A DNA stretch of 44,047 nt, from positions 1-44,047 of the forward strand of contig JAGCWY010000077.1 of the NCBI GenBank assembly GCA_017961625.1. The letters are read 5' to 3'. Every line of letters begins with the position of its first letter. Position 1 is the first letter of the stretch. The notes below the pieces were generated by a model, which did not search any database, had not been told where the DNA came from, and saw nothing but the letters and a program-made list of their open reading frames with translations. This stretch comes from Ruminococcus sp. (GTDB lineage: Bacteria > Bacillota > Clostridia > Oscillospirales > Ruminococcaceae). Below, piece by piece: positions 13,706 through 21,453 of this stretch. Position numbers and translations under genes: made by a program.

Positions 13706-16294
13706 ATGAAAAAGACACTACTCAGAAGGATCGCCGCTACGACTGCAGCAGTTGCAGTCGCAGCTGGAAGCACATCATGCGGCGGAAAAAAAGAAAACAG
13801 CATCAAGGTAAAGCAAAAGGACAGCAAGCAGCTTATGTCTGCGGCTTACCGTGCAATTGAAATTGAGACAGATATTGACAATGTAAGCGATATCTACAGG
13901 CTTGATAACGATAATATCCTCATTACAGGAAGGTCAAACGAGGATTATTCGAGCCTTTTTTATACCACGGACAACGATTTCAGCGAATTCAAAAAATTGG
14001 ATCTTAGTATCCCGACCATTGAGCACGGCAACGTTGATACTCAGTGCTCTGTGGCAAGCGACGGAGAGATACTTGTTCTTGCCTCATTCTATGAGTACGG
14101 TGAAGATGCTGATATCTATGATCCCGAGCTCTTTGAGAGCGAAGAGATAAAAGAAGACGGCGAAAAGAAGGAAGACGAAAATAAAGAAGATACTGACAAG
14201 TCAGAGGAAGAAAAGAAGGAAAGCGAGGAAGCTTCCGAGCCTGCAACTGCTGAGGTTTTAGAGGCTGAAAAGAAAGAGATCGCCTCTGAAAACGCTGATG
14301 AGGATGCAGACGAGGAGTTCGATGAGTTCGACGAAGACGACTATATGGATGAAGGTAAACATTATTCAAAGCTCTATGTAGTTGATGTCAACGGAAATAT
14401 AAAGTCCGAAAAGGATGTAGAGGGAACTGATGCGCTGACTTACGGTGTTGGCAATATCGTTGCTATAGGCGGTGGAAAAGCTCTCATAACCGCATGGGAC
14501 GAAGCTGGCGAGGCTCATTACGTACTGAATGCTGATGGTACTCTTGGAGAAGAGATAAAATGTGACGAGATAGATTATCTGTACGGTGTGGTCGCTGTGG
14601 ATAAGGACACTCTTCTTATGTACGGCTATGCGCAGTCGGCAGCAGGCATGAAGTTCATATTCAAGGACAGCAATACCTTCGCTACGAAGGACGCTGATTT
14701 CAACTTTGACGATGCGTCTGATGAGTTCAGCAATGCTCAGTTCTATGCAGGTTCCGGAGACTATAAACTCTATGCCTCCACCTCCGAAGGCTTCTTCGGC
14801 ATAAAGGAGGACGGAAAATCAGAAAAGCTTATAGACTGGATAGATTCCGACCTTGGATCCGGCAGCATGAGTACTTTCATAACAATGGAGAACGGTGACT
14901 TTGTTGCAGTATTCAACGACTATTACAGTAACAATGGTGGTAGCACGCTTTACAGGCTTTCAAAGCGTGATCCCTCAGAGCTTAGTAATGTCAAGGTGCT
15001 GACTATCGCATCGCTGAACGGAACATGGGAGCTCAACGAAAAGGTATCTGCATTCAACAAGGCGCACGATGATGTTCGCTTCAAGGTAATAGATTACAGC
15101 AAGTACGACGAGTATGATGAAGAGACTTATATGCTCAAGTCCTCTGGCGAAGATCAGTTCAAGAAGGATATCGTTGCAGGTGACGTTCCTGATATGCTCG
15201 TTTCATATTCAAACGGACCTGTCATGAGCCTTGCAAACAAGGGCCTGTTCGCAGATATGTATGAGCTGATTGACAAGGATCCGGATCTGAGCAGAGAGGA
15301 CTTTTTACCGAATATTCTTAAGGCCGGTGAGTTCAAGGGAAAGCTTGTAGCATTTTCTCCTTCATTCTCGGTATCGACACTTGCTGTAAAGAAGAAATTT
15401 ACTGACAAGGAAAACTGGACTGTAGACGATCTTATAAGCACTTACGAGAACCGTGCAAATAAGGATATGCACCTCATGGGCAACGATACAAAGGATTCCG
15501 TACTTGAGCTCCTTTATTATTCTCTCGGCGATTGCATAGATTACGAAAAGGGCACCTGTAGTTTTGATGATCCCGAGTTCAAGAAGCTTCTCACCTTCTG
15601 CGACGGCTTCGGTGCTTCACAAATGTTCGATGAGGATGGAAAAATATCATTTGATGATGATTATAGTGCTGAAATGGAAGAATACTATGGAAGTGCTGCA
15701 TACAGCAAGGAAAAGGTGCTCATCTATCAGGACTATTTAGGCTATACCGATGGCCTCGTAAGTTTACTCAATGGCGATCTTGCAGGCGAAGACTTTACTC
15801 TTGTAGGCTATCCTTCTAATGACGGAAAGGGCGGAATAATCAGCACAGAGCAGACCTATGCTATTCTTTCAACATCTGAAAACAAGGAATATTGCTGGGA
15901 GCTAATAAAAGGAACCGTAACTGAAGAGGTCGATGATGAGAATATGAGATATAACTATGGCTTCTCGTCTCTTAAGAAGAACTTTGATAAAACCCTTGAC
16001 ACGTGCATGAGCAAGCCTTACTACATAGATCCAGACGGAAAGAAGACAGAGTATGAGTATTCATATTACGATGGAACTAACAGTGTGGATATAAAGCCTC
16101 TTACAAAGGAGCAGAGAGATTTCATATCCGATTATATCATAAACAGCACCAAGGCAGTGAATGACTTTGGCTCTGAGGTTGAGAACATAATACAGGAAGA
16201 AGCAATGTCCTATCTTAAAGGCGAAAAGACAGCTGATGAGATAATTACAACACTTCAGAGCCGTATTTCTCTCATACTCAGCGAGCAGCACTGA
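13706..16294 (+). CDS. Lipoprotein: propeller-like N-terminal region fused to an extracellular solute-binding domain
   Basis: The 862-residue precursor has a lipoprotein signal ending at Cys25 (STSC, an atypical lipobox with Ser at -3). Residues about 45-425 contain repeated short strand blocks (DNILITGRSNEDY, DGEILVLAS, YVLNADGTLGEE) that suggest a beta-propeller, interrupted at about 145-215 by a very acidic Glu/Asp/Lys insert. From about 428 onward it is a type-1 solute-binding protein (LTIASLNGTWELNEKVSAFN, VPDMLVSYSNG, ISTEQTYAILSTSENKEYCWE). It closes the operon and should feed the two permeases. The fusion is about twice the usual length of 400-450 residues. The propeller call is inferred from repeat pattern. 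Confidence 0.82.
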   Translation: MKKTLLRRIAATTAAVAVAAGSTSCGGKKENSIKVKQKDSKQLMSAAYRAIEIETDIDNVSDIYRLDNDNILITGRSNEDYSSLFYTTDNDFSEFKKLDLSIPTIEHGNVDTQCSVASDGEILVLASFYEYGEDADIYDPELFESEEIKEDGEKKEDENKEDTDKSEEEKKESEEASEPATAEVLEAEKKEIASENADEDADEEFDEFDEDDYMDEGKHYSKLYVVDVNGNIKSEKDVEGTDALTYGVGNIVAIGGGKALITAWDEAGEAHYVLNADGTLGEEIKCDEIDYLYGVVAVDKDTLLMYGYAQSAAGMKFIFKDSNTFATKDADFNFDDASDEFSNAQFYAGSGDYKLYASTSEGFFGIKEDGKSEKLIDWIDSDLGSGSMSTFITMENGDFVAVFNDYYSNNGGSTLYRLSKRDPSELSNVKVLTIASLNGTWELNEKVSAFNKAHDDVRFKVIDYSKYDEYDEETYMLKSSGEDQFKKDIVAGDVPDMLVSYSNGPVMSLANKGLFADMYELIDKDPDLSREDFLPNILKAGEFKGKLVAFSPSFSVSTLAVKKKFTDKENWTVDDLISTYENRANKDMHLMGNDTKDSVLELLYYSLGDCIDYEKGTCSFDDPEFKKLLTFCDGFGASQMFDEDGKISFDDDYSAEMEEYYGSAAYSKEKVLIYQDYLGYTDGLVSLLNGDLAGEDFTLVGYPSNDGKGGIISTEQTYAILSTSENKEYCWELIKGTVTEEVDDENMRYNYGFSSLKKNFDKTLDTCMSKPYYIDPDGKKTEYEYSYYDGTNSVDIKPLTKEQRDFISDYIINSTKAVNDFGSEVENIIQEEAMSYLKGEKTADEIITTLQSRISLILSEQH

Positions 16295-16343
16295 CGGGGC
16301 AAGGACAATAAATAATCGTATAAAAACAACTTTCTTAATTTTA

Positions 16344-16382
16344 GGCACTGTCGCATATTACTGCGACAGTGCCTTTTCCTTT
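16344..16382 (+). terminator. Strong terminator of the first ABC operon
   Basis: GGCACTGTCGCA (16344-16355) pairs perfectly with TGCGACAGTGCC (16362-16373) across a six-base loop, followed by TTTTCCTTT. Confidence 0.92.
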
Positions 16383-16393
16383 ATGGGCATATA

Positions 16394-16422
16394 TTGACAA
16401 AAAAATGCAGAAATGATATACT
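16394..16422 (+). promoter_or_regulatory. Promoter of the DUF2752 gene
   Basis: TTGACA (16394-16399) and TATACT (16417-16422) have a 17-base spacer. The -10 overlaps the first possible ATG at 16413, which rules that codon out as the start. Confidence 0.75.
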
Positions 16423-16469
16423 TAATACGTTATATGGTTCGGCAGATTATTTTGAGGACAGTGAAGCGT

Positions 16470-16862
16470 ATGAGTAAACGGGCAAGGATAATATTTGCGG
16501 CTGTCATGCCCTGTGCGGCTGCGGCTGTTTTTATATTCAGGGACTATATCATAGGTCTTGAGAGATATTTCAAAGGGTGCTCTTTCTATTCCGCCACAGG
16601 ATATCTCTGCCCAGGCTGTGGGAACACAAGGAGCGTCAATGCCCTCTTGCATGGGCATATTCTCACCTCTGTAAGAAACAACCCAGTTATACCGTTCTTG
16701 CTTCTGCTGTTGCTGCTTGTTTATACCGAGAACCTCTTTGCGCTATTCGGCAAGAACATAAGGTTGTTGTCCTCAAAGATAAGATACTGGGTAATAATTT
16801 CCAGCCTTTTTGTAGCCTTTTATATACTCAGGAACTTCCTGCCTGCTCTTAGTCCTGTATGA
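16470..16862 (+). CDS. DUF2752 family small membrane protein
   Basis: The 130-residue protein has a membrane segment near its start, then GCSFYSATGYLCPGCGNTRS, the CPxCGxTR signature of DUF2752. Two further hydrophobic segments (FLLLLLLLVY and YWVIISSLFVAFYIL) follow. The function of the family is unknown, and the paired cysteines suggest metal binding or redox chemistry at the membrane. The start at 16470 is chosen because the promoter covers the earlier ATG; GAGG lies 12 bases before it, which is long. ATG 16434 remains possible. It is transcribed alone, between two terminators. Confidence 0.75.
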   Translation: MSKRARIIFAAVMPCAAAAVFIFRDYIIGLERYFKGCSFYSATGYLCPGCGNTRSVNALLHGHILTSVRNNPVIPFLLLLLLLVYTENLFALFGKNIRLLSSKIRYWVIISSLFVAFYILRNFLPALSPV

Positions 16863-16875
16863 TATGGACGTCATC

Positions 16876-16905
16876 GCTCCTGACAGTTCAGGAGCTTTGT
16901 TTTTT
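16876..16905 (+). terminator. Terminator of the DUF2752 gene
   Basis: GCTCCTGA and TCAGGAGC pair across a CAGT loop and are followed by TTTGTTTTTT. Confidence 0.92.
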
Positions 16906-16913
16906 CAAAAATG

Positions 16914-16942
16914 ATGACAAATCACAATAAATGTGGTATAAT
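16914..16942 (+). promoter_or_regulatory. Promoter of the flippase-deoD transcript
   Basis: ATGACA (16914-16919) and TATAAT (16937-16942) are 17 bases apart, 38 bp before the flippase ATG. The -35 departs from consensus at one base. Confidence 0.7.
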
Positions 16943-16980
16943 ATATTTTATTACGTATTATCTTTTTCGGAGTGTTTAAA

Positions 16981-18411
16981 ATGAATAAATATAAAAAGCT
17001 TGTATTCAATACAGGTATATTTGCAATAGGCACATTTGGCTCAAAGATACTCGTATTGCTGCTTAACCGTTTATATACTGCTAATCTCAGCTCAGACAGT
17101 ATGGGAATAAAGGGACTTCTTATTACCGCTGCTCTGTTTTTACAGCCGATATTTACATTCGCTCTGCAGGAATACCTTATCCGCTTTGGACTTGATAAGG
17201 ATTATGATAAACGTGAGGTATTCAATACTTCAGCAGTAATGACTGCCGCAGGCATGGCGCTTATGACGCTGGTACTGCCCTTCCTAGGCTATATCCCAGC
17301 GCTTGACTTTATAAAAGGATATACAGTGCTTCTTCTGATATACGTTGTAACTTCATCGTTCCGTATGCTGTGTCAGCAGTTTGTACGTGCCCTTGACAAG
17401 GTAAAGCTTTTTTCCATAGACGGTATTTTTGCGGCGCTGACGCTGCTTGTATTCAATATCATATTCATATCCGTTCTGCATTGGGGTGTAAAGGGCTTCA
17501 TGCTGGCGACAATTCTTTCCGATCTATGTTCCACGGTATTCCTTTTTACTGCTGCGAAGCTGAGGAACTATACCGGCGCAGAATTCTTTAACAGGAAGTT
17601 GGCAGCGGAGATGCTGAGATTTGCCGGTCCCTTCATACCGACTATAGTAATGTGGACTATAACAAGTCTTTCGGACAGACTTTTCATAAATAAGTTGCAC
17701 AGCGATTATTATCAGCTTGGGAAATCGGCTGCGGGAATATATGAATGTGCAAATGTAATACCGAACCTCATTTCTATGGTATCCACTATTTTCTATCAGG
17801 CATGGAGTATGTCTGCAATAAGTGAAAACTCCTCCACAGATAGGAACAGGTTTTACGGAAAGGTCTATTCAGCTTATGAAGCAATGCTTTTCATTGCTTC
17901 GGCAGCTCTGCTTATTATAGTAAAGCCGGTTACCTCGATATTTATGGTGTCAGATAAATACAGTGAATATGCCACTGTATACCGGTATACACCTATACTG
18001 ATAGCGGCTGTGGTTTTCATGAGCCTTAACCAGTTCCTAGGAAGTATATATTCCGCTACAAAGCATCCGAAAAACTCCTTCTGGACAGCTCTTGTTGCCT
18101 GTGGAGTAAATCTCCCCATGAATTTTTTCCTTATTCCGTTATGGGGTATACAGGGAGCGGCAGTTGCTACTCTTTTGAGCTATCTGATATGCTTCTGGGC
18201 TCGTATAATCGACGCGAGGTATTATGTACCATTCCACTTTGATGGCCTGAAAAACCTTGCAAATACAGCCATACTGCTCGGAATGTGCATTATGATGATT
18301 TTTGAAGTCAAGCTTTATATAGTATGGATGCTGCTCCTTGCAGCGGTTATAGCAGCTCTCAATTACAAGGCTTTGCTTATAACCGTGAACAAGCTCCTCA
18401 AAAGGAGTTGA
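16981..18411 (+). CDS. Polysaccharide flippase of the MOP superfamily (Wzx/MATE-like)
   Basis: The 476-residue protein has twelve or more hydrophobic segments and the N-terminal pattern of oligosaccharide flippases (NTGIFAIGTFGSKILVLLLNRLYT). A central GPFIPTIVMWTITSLSDRLFI segment matches the conserved second-half start of Wzx-type proteins. It should move lipid-linked sugar units across the membrane for capsule or exopolysaccharide. No glycosyltransferases are nearby, so its substrate is unknown. CGGAG (16968-16972) eight bases before ATG 16981 sets the start, not the GTG at 16972. It is followed by deoD after 54 bp with no terminator. Confidence 0.85.
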   Translation: MNKYKKLVFNTGIFAIGTFGSKILVLLLNRLYTANLSSDSMGIKGLLITAALFLQPIFTFALQEYLIRFGLDKDYDKREVFNTSAVMTAAGMALMTLVLPFLGYIPALDFIKGYTVLLLIYVVTSSFRMLCQQFVRALDKVKLFSIDGIFAALTLLVFNIIFISVLHWGVKGFMLATILSDLCSTVFLFTAAKLRNYTGAEFFNRKLAAEMLRFAGPFIPTIVMWTITSLSDRLFINKLHSDYYQLGKSAAGIYECANVIPNLISMVSTIFYQAWSMSAISENSSTDRNRFYGKVYSAYEAMLFIASAALLIIVKPVTSIFMVSDKYSEYATVYRYTPILIAAVVFMSLNQFLGSIYSATKHPKNSFWTALVACGVNLPMNFFLIPLWGIQGAAVATLLSYLICFWARIIDARYYVPFHFDGLKNLANTAILLGMCIMMIFEVKLYIVWMLLLAAVIAALNYKALLITVNKLLKRS

Positions 18412-18465
18412 ATCCTGCACATACGTCATTAAACAATGAAAATCAAAATAAAAGGAGGGCTTATT

Positions 18466-19176
18466 ATGCCGACACCACACAACAATGCAAAGAATGGCGA
18501 TATCGCAAAAACGGTTCTCATGCCAGGAGACCCACTAAGAGCAAAATTCATCGCCGAGAACTATCTCGAAAACTCCGTCTGCTACAACGAGGTCAGAGGT
18601 ATGCTTGGCTTTACTGGTACCTACAAGGGCGTTCCTGTTTCCGTGCAGGGTAGTGGCATGGGTATGCCTTCCATAGGTATATATTCATGGGAACTTTTCA
18701 ACAGCTACGGCGTGGATAATATTATCCGCGTTGGTACTGCCGGATCGGTAGCGGATAATGTGGAGCTTCGCGACATAGTTATAGGCATGAGTGCGAGCAC
18801 CAATTCAGCGTATGCTTCACAGTATAGGATTCCCGGCACTTATGCTCCCACAGCATCGTGGAAGTTACTCTCGGCAGCTGTAAAGGCAGCAGAGGAAAAG
18901 GGCAGTGCCTTCCATGTTGGCAATATTCTTTCGAGTGACACATTCTACGACGACGCCAACAGTCTTGCTGACTGGCAGAAAATGGGAGTACTGGCTATTG
19001 AAATGGAGGCTGCTGCACTTTATATGAACGCAGCAAGAGCTGGAAAGAACGCCCTCTGCGTACTTACAGTATCGGACTGCCCACTTAAAGGATTATCAAC
19101 AACTGCTGAGGAGAGACAGACTACTTTCCGTGAAATGATGGAGATCGCGCTTGAAGCGGCTATATCTCTCAAATAA
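18466..19176 (+). CDS. deoD: Purine nucleoside phosphorylase, DeoD type
   Basis: The 236-residue protein is a full-length hexameric-type purine nucleoside phosphorylase. It shows VLMPGDPLRAKFIAENYL near the start (phosphate binding), GSGMGMPSIGIYSWELF, IIRVGTAGS, and VLTVSDCPL near residue 203 with the catalytic Asp. It splits purine (deoxy)ribonucleosides with phosphate to the base and sugar-1-phosphate in the cytosol. AAGGAGGG before ATG 18466 fixes the start. It shares a transcript with the flippase, an odd partner. An AAGGGGAAT stretch at 19177-19185, straight after the stop, is complementary to the C-rich part of the candidate small RNA downstream. Confidence 0.95.
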   Translation: MPTPHNNAKNGDIAKTVLMPGDPLRAKFIAENYLENSVCYNEVRGMLGFTGTYKGVPVSVQGSGMGMPSIGIYSWELFNSYGVDNIIRVGTAGSVADNVELRDIVIGMSASTNSAYASQYRIPGTYAPTASWKLLSAAVKAAEEKGSAFHVGNILSSDTFYDDANSLADWQKMGVLAIEMEAAALYMNAARAGKNALCVLTVSDCPLKGLSTTAEERQTTFREMMEIALEAAISLK

Positions 19177-19211
19177 AAGGGGAATCTGGGAAATTTAAAA
19201 ATTAATATTAG

Positions 19212-19257
19212 TTTAAGATTACTTTAAGATTATTTTAAGGTTGAAACGGTATATTAT
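19212..19257 (+). promoter_or_regulatory. Three phased 11-bp direct repeats and a -10: response-regulator-controlled promoter
   Basis: TTTAAGATTAC (19212-19222), TTTAAGATTAT (19223-19233) and TTTAAGGTTGA (19234-19244) are head-to-tail at exactly 11 bp. This is one helical turn, as bound by OmpR/PhoB-family response regulators. A TATTAT -10 (19252-19257) follows without a good -35, so the repeats sit where an activator would replace it. Transcription would begin near 19264. Confidence 0.7.
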
Positions 19258-19263
19258 AAGTGG

Positions 19264-19342
19264 ATTAAGTAATCCCCCAATTCCCCTTCTATATTTATTC
19301 ATTTCATTTTTCTTAGGCTATGCATTATATGCATAGCTTTTT
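19264..19342 (+). ncRNA. Candidate C-rich small RNA under response-regulator control
   Basis: The unit runs from the predicted start after the -10 at 19252 to a strong terminator at 19317-19349, giving roughly 80 nt. It contains no open frame with a ribosome binding site. Its 5' half carries two C-rich, probably unpaired runs (TCCCCC near 19273 and ATTCCCCTT at 19280-19288). Such C-rich stretches in Gram-positive small RNAs pair with G-rich Shine-Dalgarno regions. ATTCCCCTT is also exactly complementary to AAGGGGAAT after the deoD stop. The alternative is an untranslated leader of the next gene, but that gene has its own promoter after the terminator. Confidence 0.5.
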
Positions 19343-19349
19343 ACTTTTT
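19317..19349 (+). terminator. Terminator ending the candidate small RNA
   Basis: GCTATGCAT (19317-19325) and ATGCATAGC (19329-19337) pair perfectly around a TAT loop and are followed by TTTTTACTTTTT. Confidence 0.9.
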
Positions 19350-19357
19350 ATGGATAA

Positions 19358-19386
19358 TTGACTTTTGCGGATGCGTGCGGTATATA
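19358..19386 (+). promoter_or_regulatory. Promoter of the frameshifted small membrane-protein gene
   Basis: TTGACT (19358-19363) and TATATA (19381-19386) are 17 bases apart, directly after the preceding terminator. This places the real start codon downstream of about 19393. Confidence 0.65.
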
Positions 19387-19443
19387 ACCAGTGCGGAGCT
19401 TAAAGGAACTTCAGAAGAAAAGGTTGTTGTCAAGGATGACGCT

Positions 19444-19744
19444 ATGGAAAGGAACGATAAAGCTAAGGAAAAGATAACAGTAAAAGATGAGAATGATGTT
19501 TCTTCTGAGAATGAAAGCAGGAACAGCTTCGGCAGGAGCTCTCTTATAATGGGAATTCTCGCAGTGCTTGGCTGTATATGCTTTTACGTGGTGGGTATAC
19601 CCTTTGCGCTGATTGGGATAATTTTCAGCATTATTTATACTGGACGGCAATGGCAGAAAAAAGGCCGTAGTCGGACTTCTGCTCAGCATCGCCATGATGG
19701 TTTTCGGTTATATGATATGGGATACGAAAACAGGTGATATTTGA
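19444..19744 (+). pseudogene. DUF4190-like small membrane protein gene with an apparent one-base insertion
   Basis: From ATG 19444 the frame encodes a charged N-terminus and one membrane segment (SLIMGILAVLGCICFYVV, GIPFALIGIIFSI) up to IYTGR near 19647. In that frame it then turns into a non-membrane Arg/His-rich tail ending at 19737. In the next frame, skipping one base near 19648, it continues as NGRKKAVVGLLLSIAMM followed by VFGYMIWDTKTGDI and a stop at 19742-19744. The second membrane segment and the NGRKKAV turn are what DUF4190-type proteins have at this place. Either the gene is broken by a single extra base or the sequence has an error. The start is uncertain; the track-longest start at 19375 lies inside the promoter. 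Confidence 0.65.
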
Positions 19745-19793
19745 GCGTTCATCAAGACCTGACTAAGGTACTGACGACTACAATGTATGATAC

Positions 19794-19816
19794 CCGTCCG
19801 ATTGCGCGGACGGTTT
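19794..19816 (+). terminator. Hairpin after the frameshifted gene
   Basis: CCGTCCG (19794-19800) and CGGACGG (19807-19813) pair perfectly around ATTGCG and are followed by TTTA. The T-tract is short. Confidence 0.6.
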
Positions 19817-19835
19817 ATGGGGGGATGCAAGCATC
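19815..19835. repeat. Small palindromic repeat with GATGC-GCATC core, copy 1
   Basis: TATGGGG is followed by GATGCAAGCATCG. A similar arrangement, TATGGGG followed by a GCGATGCTTGCATCGC palindrome, occurs at about 27653-27674. Two intergenic copies suggest a dispersed REP-like element. Confidence 0.45.
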
Positions 19836-19935
19836 GACCACAATATTTTTTGAAAACATATTTTGATACGGCTTGTATTGTGAAATACTTATAATGCAAG
19901 CCGGTCACTTTTGTGCAAAAGGCAGTACTTCAAAG

Positions 19936-19975
19936 ATTCAATGGTTTGACATTGAATTTCATTTCAGCCTATTAT
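19936..19975 (+). promoter_or_regulatory. Promoter with overlapping dyad, in front of a second candidate small RNA
   Basis: TTGACA (19946-19951) and TATTAT (19970-19975) have an 18-base spacer. A perfect 8-bp dyad, ATTCAATG (19936-19943) and CATTGAAT (19950-19957), surrounds the -35 and could be an operator. No protein gene of normal size follows before the terminator at 20045. Confidence 0.6.
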
Positions 19976-19981
19976 AAGACG

Positions 19982-20082
19982 TTTTTCAGAACTCGGAACA
20001 AAAAGCTTACATATAGGAGAATGATGCCGCGTTCATTATAAAAAGGCGCAGCAGTTCCTCGCCGGGAACTGCTGCGCCTTTT
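19982..20082 (+). ncRNA. Candidate small RNA or mini-ORF transcript
   Basis: A promoter at 19946-19975 and a very strong terminator at 20041-20082 define a transcript of about 100 nt. Its only frame is a six-codon ORF at about 20022-20042 (ATGATGCCG to TAA) preceded by TAGGAGA. It may be a small RNA, a leader-peptide unit or the remnant of a gene. The terminator also serves the convergent ABC exporter operon. Confidence 0.4.
20041..20082. terminator. Bidirectional terminator
   Basis: A 14-bp perfect stem (20045-20058 with 20065-20078) is flanked by AAAA on the left and TTTT on the right. It ends both the rightward small transcript and the leftward ABC exporter operon, whose last stop is at 20104. 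Confidence 0.93.
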
Positions 20083-20103
20083 CATGGGGAAAGGGGAAGA
20101 GGA

Positions 20104-21453
20104 TCAATCCTCGTTGTTTTTACTTGATTTCTTGAATCTGGACTTTTGTCCGAGATTAAGTGATATAGTGAGTATCTTGTCTGACTTGAAGAGCTTCAGC
20201 GCAAAGAACATCACTATTGCAAAAAATACTATCTGGTAAGCTAATCCACCCCAGAACGCGACATGATTGCCGAACATCAGGTTTGGCATAGCTGTGAAGG
20301 TGTGAGTGAAGGGGATAGCCCATATTATGAACTTTGCGGCTGTAGGAAGAGAGTTCACATCAGCGAACAAAGTTACTAGCCATGGTATCATGACCATCAT
20401 CATTATGGGAAGTAGCATTGTCTGTGCAGACTTACTGTCATTTACCAATGCGCCGAGGATAATTGATATCGCAAGACATATCATAATGGTGATGAAGAGC
20501 TGTAATCCGATAAGCAGGTAATCTCCTGCGCCCAATGTAAGTCCCAACTGCTTCATGGCATCGCTGGACGAAATTACACTGGAAGCTGCAGACTGTATGC
20601 TATCGCTGACTTCCTCTGAGACAGCACTCGTCATTCCTTTTGTATAAGAGGAGAAACCTATCATCATCACTCCTGCATTGAGGAGAGCGACGATAGCAGC
20701 TGCCAGCATTTTGGCGGTTATTATAGAACCTCTTGAGATAGGTGCTGAAAGAAGAGTTTCAAGGGTTTTGTCAATCTTCTCGTTTGATATTGAAGCTATC
20801 AGCGACTGTGAGGTCAGCATAATGAGCATCATAACGATAAGAGGAAGTATCATATTCTGCGTGAGAAGCTTTGTCATTATAGACGAGCTGGAAATCTTCG
20901 CAGACTTGTCAGCAACTACAGTATGCTCTGTAACGGTAAGGGGGGCCTCGATAATACCGAGCTCCTTCTCAGACACGCCCTGTTGCTCTGCAAGCTTAAG
21001 AGCAACAAATCCGTTGATAAGTGATATCGTACCCTCTGTTCCTCCGGTCATTCCGCTGAATGTTGAAACTGACTGAACCTTGTTTATGGAAAGTATCTCG
21101 GGCTTTTTACCATTTTCCAATGTTTCACCAAAGCCCTTTGGTATCACTACGTAGCTTTTTAGCTTTTTCTGATTTTTAAAGGGAGCGGCTAAATCATTTT
21201 CATCAGCAGCAACAAAATTCACTTTACTGCCGTTTGAATTGAAGTATTCTAGCATTTCCTTGGTGATATCAGAAGCGTCCATATTGCATAAGTTTATCTG
21301 CGGATTCTTTGCGTCGTTCACTATCTCATTCGTGGCTGACTGCATAACGTTTCCCATTATAAGGAATACACTCAGAACGAATACGAGGGATATGAGCATC
21401 TGCTTGTTTATGAGCTCCGAGAGCTCCTTTTTGAGAAGGTTAATGAACTTCAT
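20104..21453 (-). CDS. ABC-2 type exporter permease (NatB/YhaP-like)
   Basis: The 449-residue membrane protein has one N-terminal membrane segment (about 20-38), a large extracytoplasmic domain (about 40-190, with YVVIPKGFGETL) and five or six C-terminal segments. SNEKIDKTLETLLSAPISRGSIITAKMLAA is the conserved ABC-2 coupling region. This is the NatB-type layout, linked in Bacilli to Na+ extrusion and antibiotic stress. The substrate here is unknown. Its start overlaps the upstream ATPase gene by 14 bases, so the two are translationally coupled. Confidence 0.88.
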   Translation of the reverse strand: MKFINLLKKELSELINKQMLISLVFVLSVFLIMGNVMQSATNEIVNDAKNPQINLCNMDASDITKEMLEYFNSNGSKVNFVAADENDLAAPFKNQKKLKSYVVIPKGFGETLENGKKPEILSINKVQSVSTFSGMTGGTEGTISLINGFVALKLAEQQGVSEKELGIIEAPLTVTEHTVVADKSAKISSSSIMTKLLTQNMILPLIVMMLIMLTSQSLIASISNEKIDKTLETLLSAPISRGSIITAKMLAAAIVALLNAGVMMIGFSSYTKGMTSAVSEEVSDSIQSAASSVISSSDAMKQLGLTLGAGDYLLIGLQLFITIMICLAISIILGALVNDSKSAQTMLLPIMMMVMIPWLVTLFADVNSLPTAAKFIIWAIPFTHTFTAMPNLMFGNHVAFWGGLAYQIVFFAIVMFFALKLFKSDKILTISLNLGQKSRFKKSSKNNED

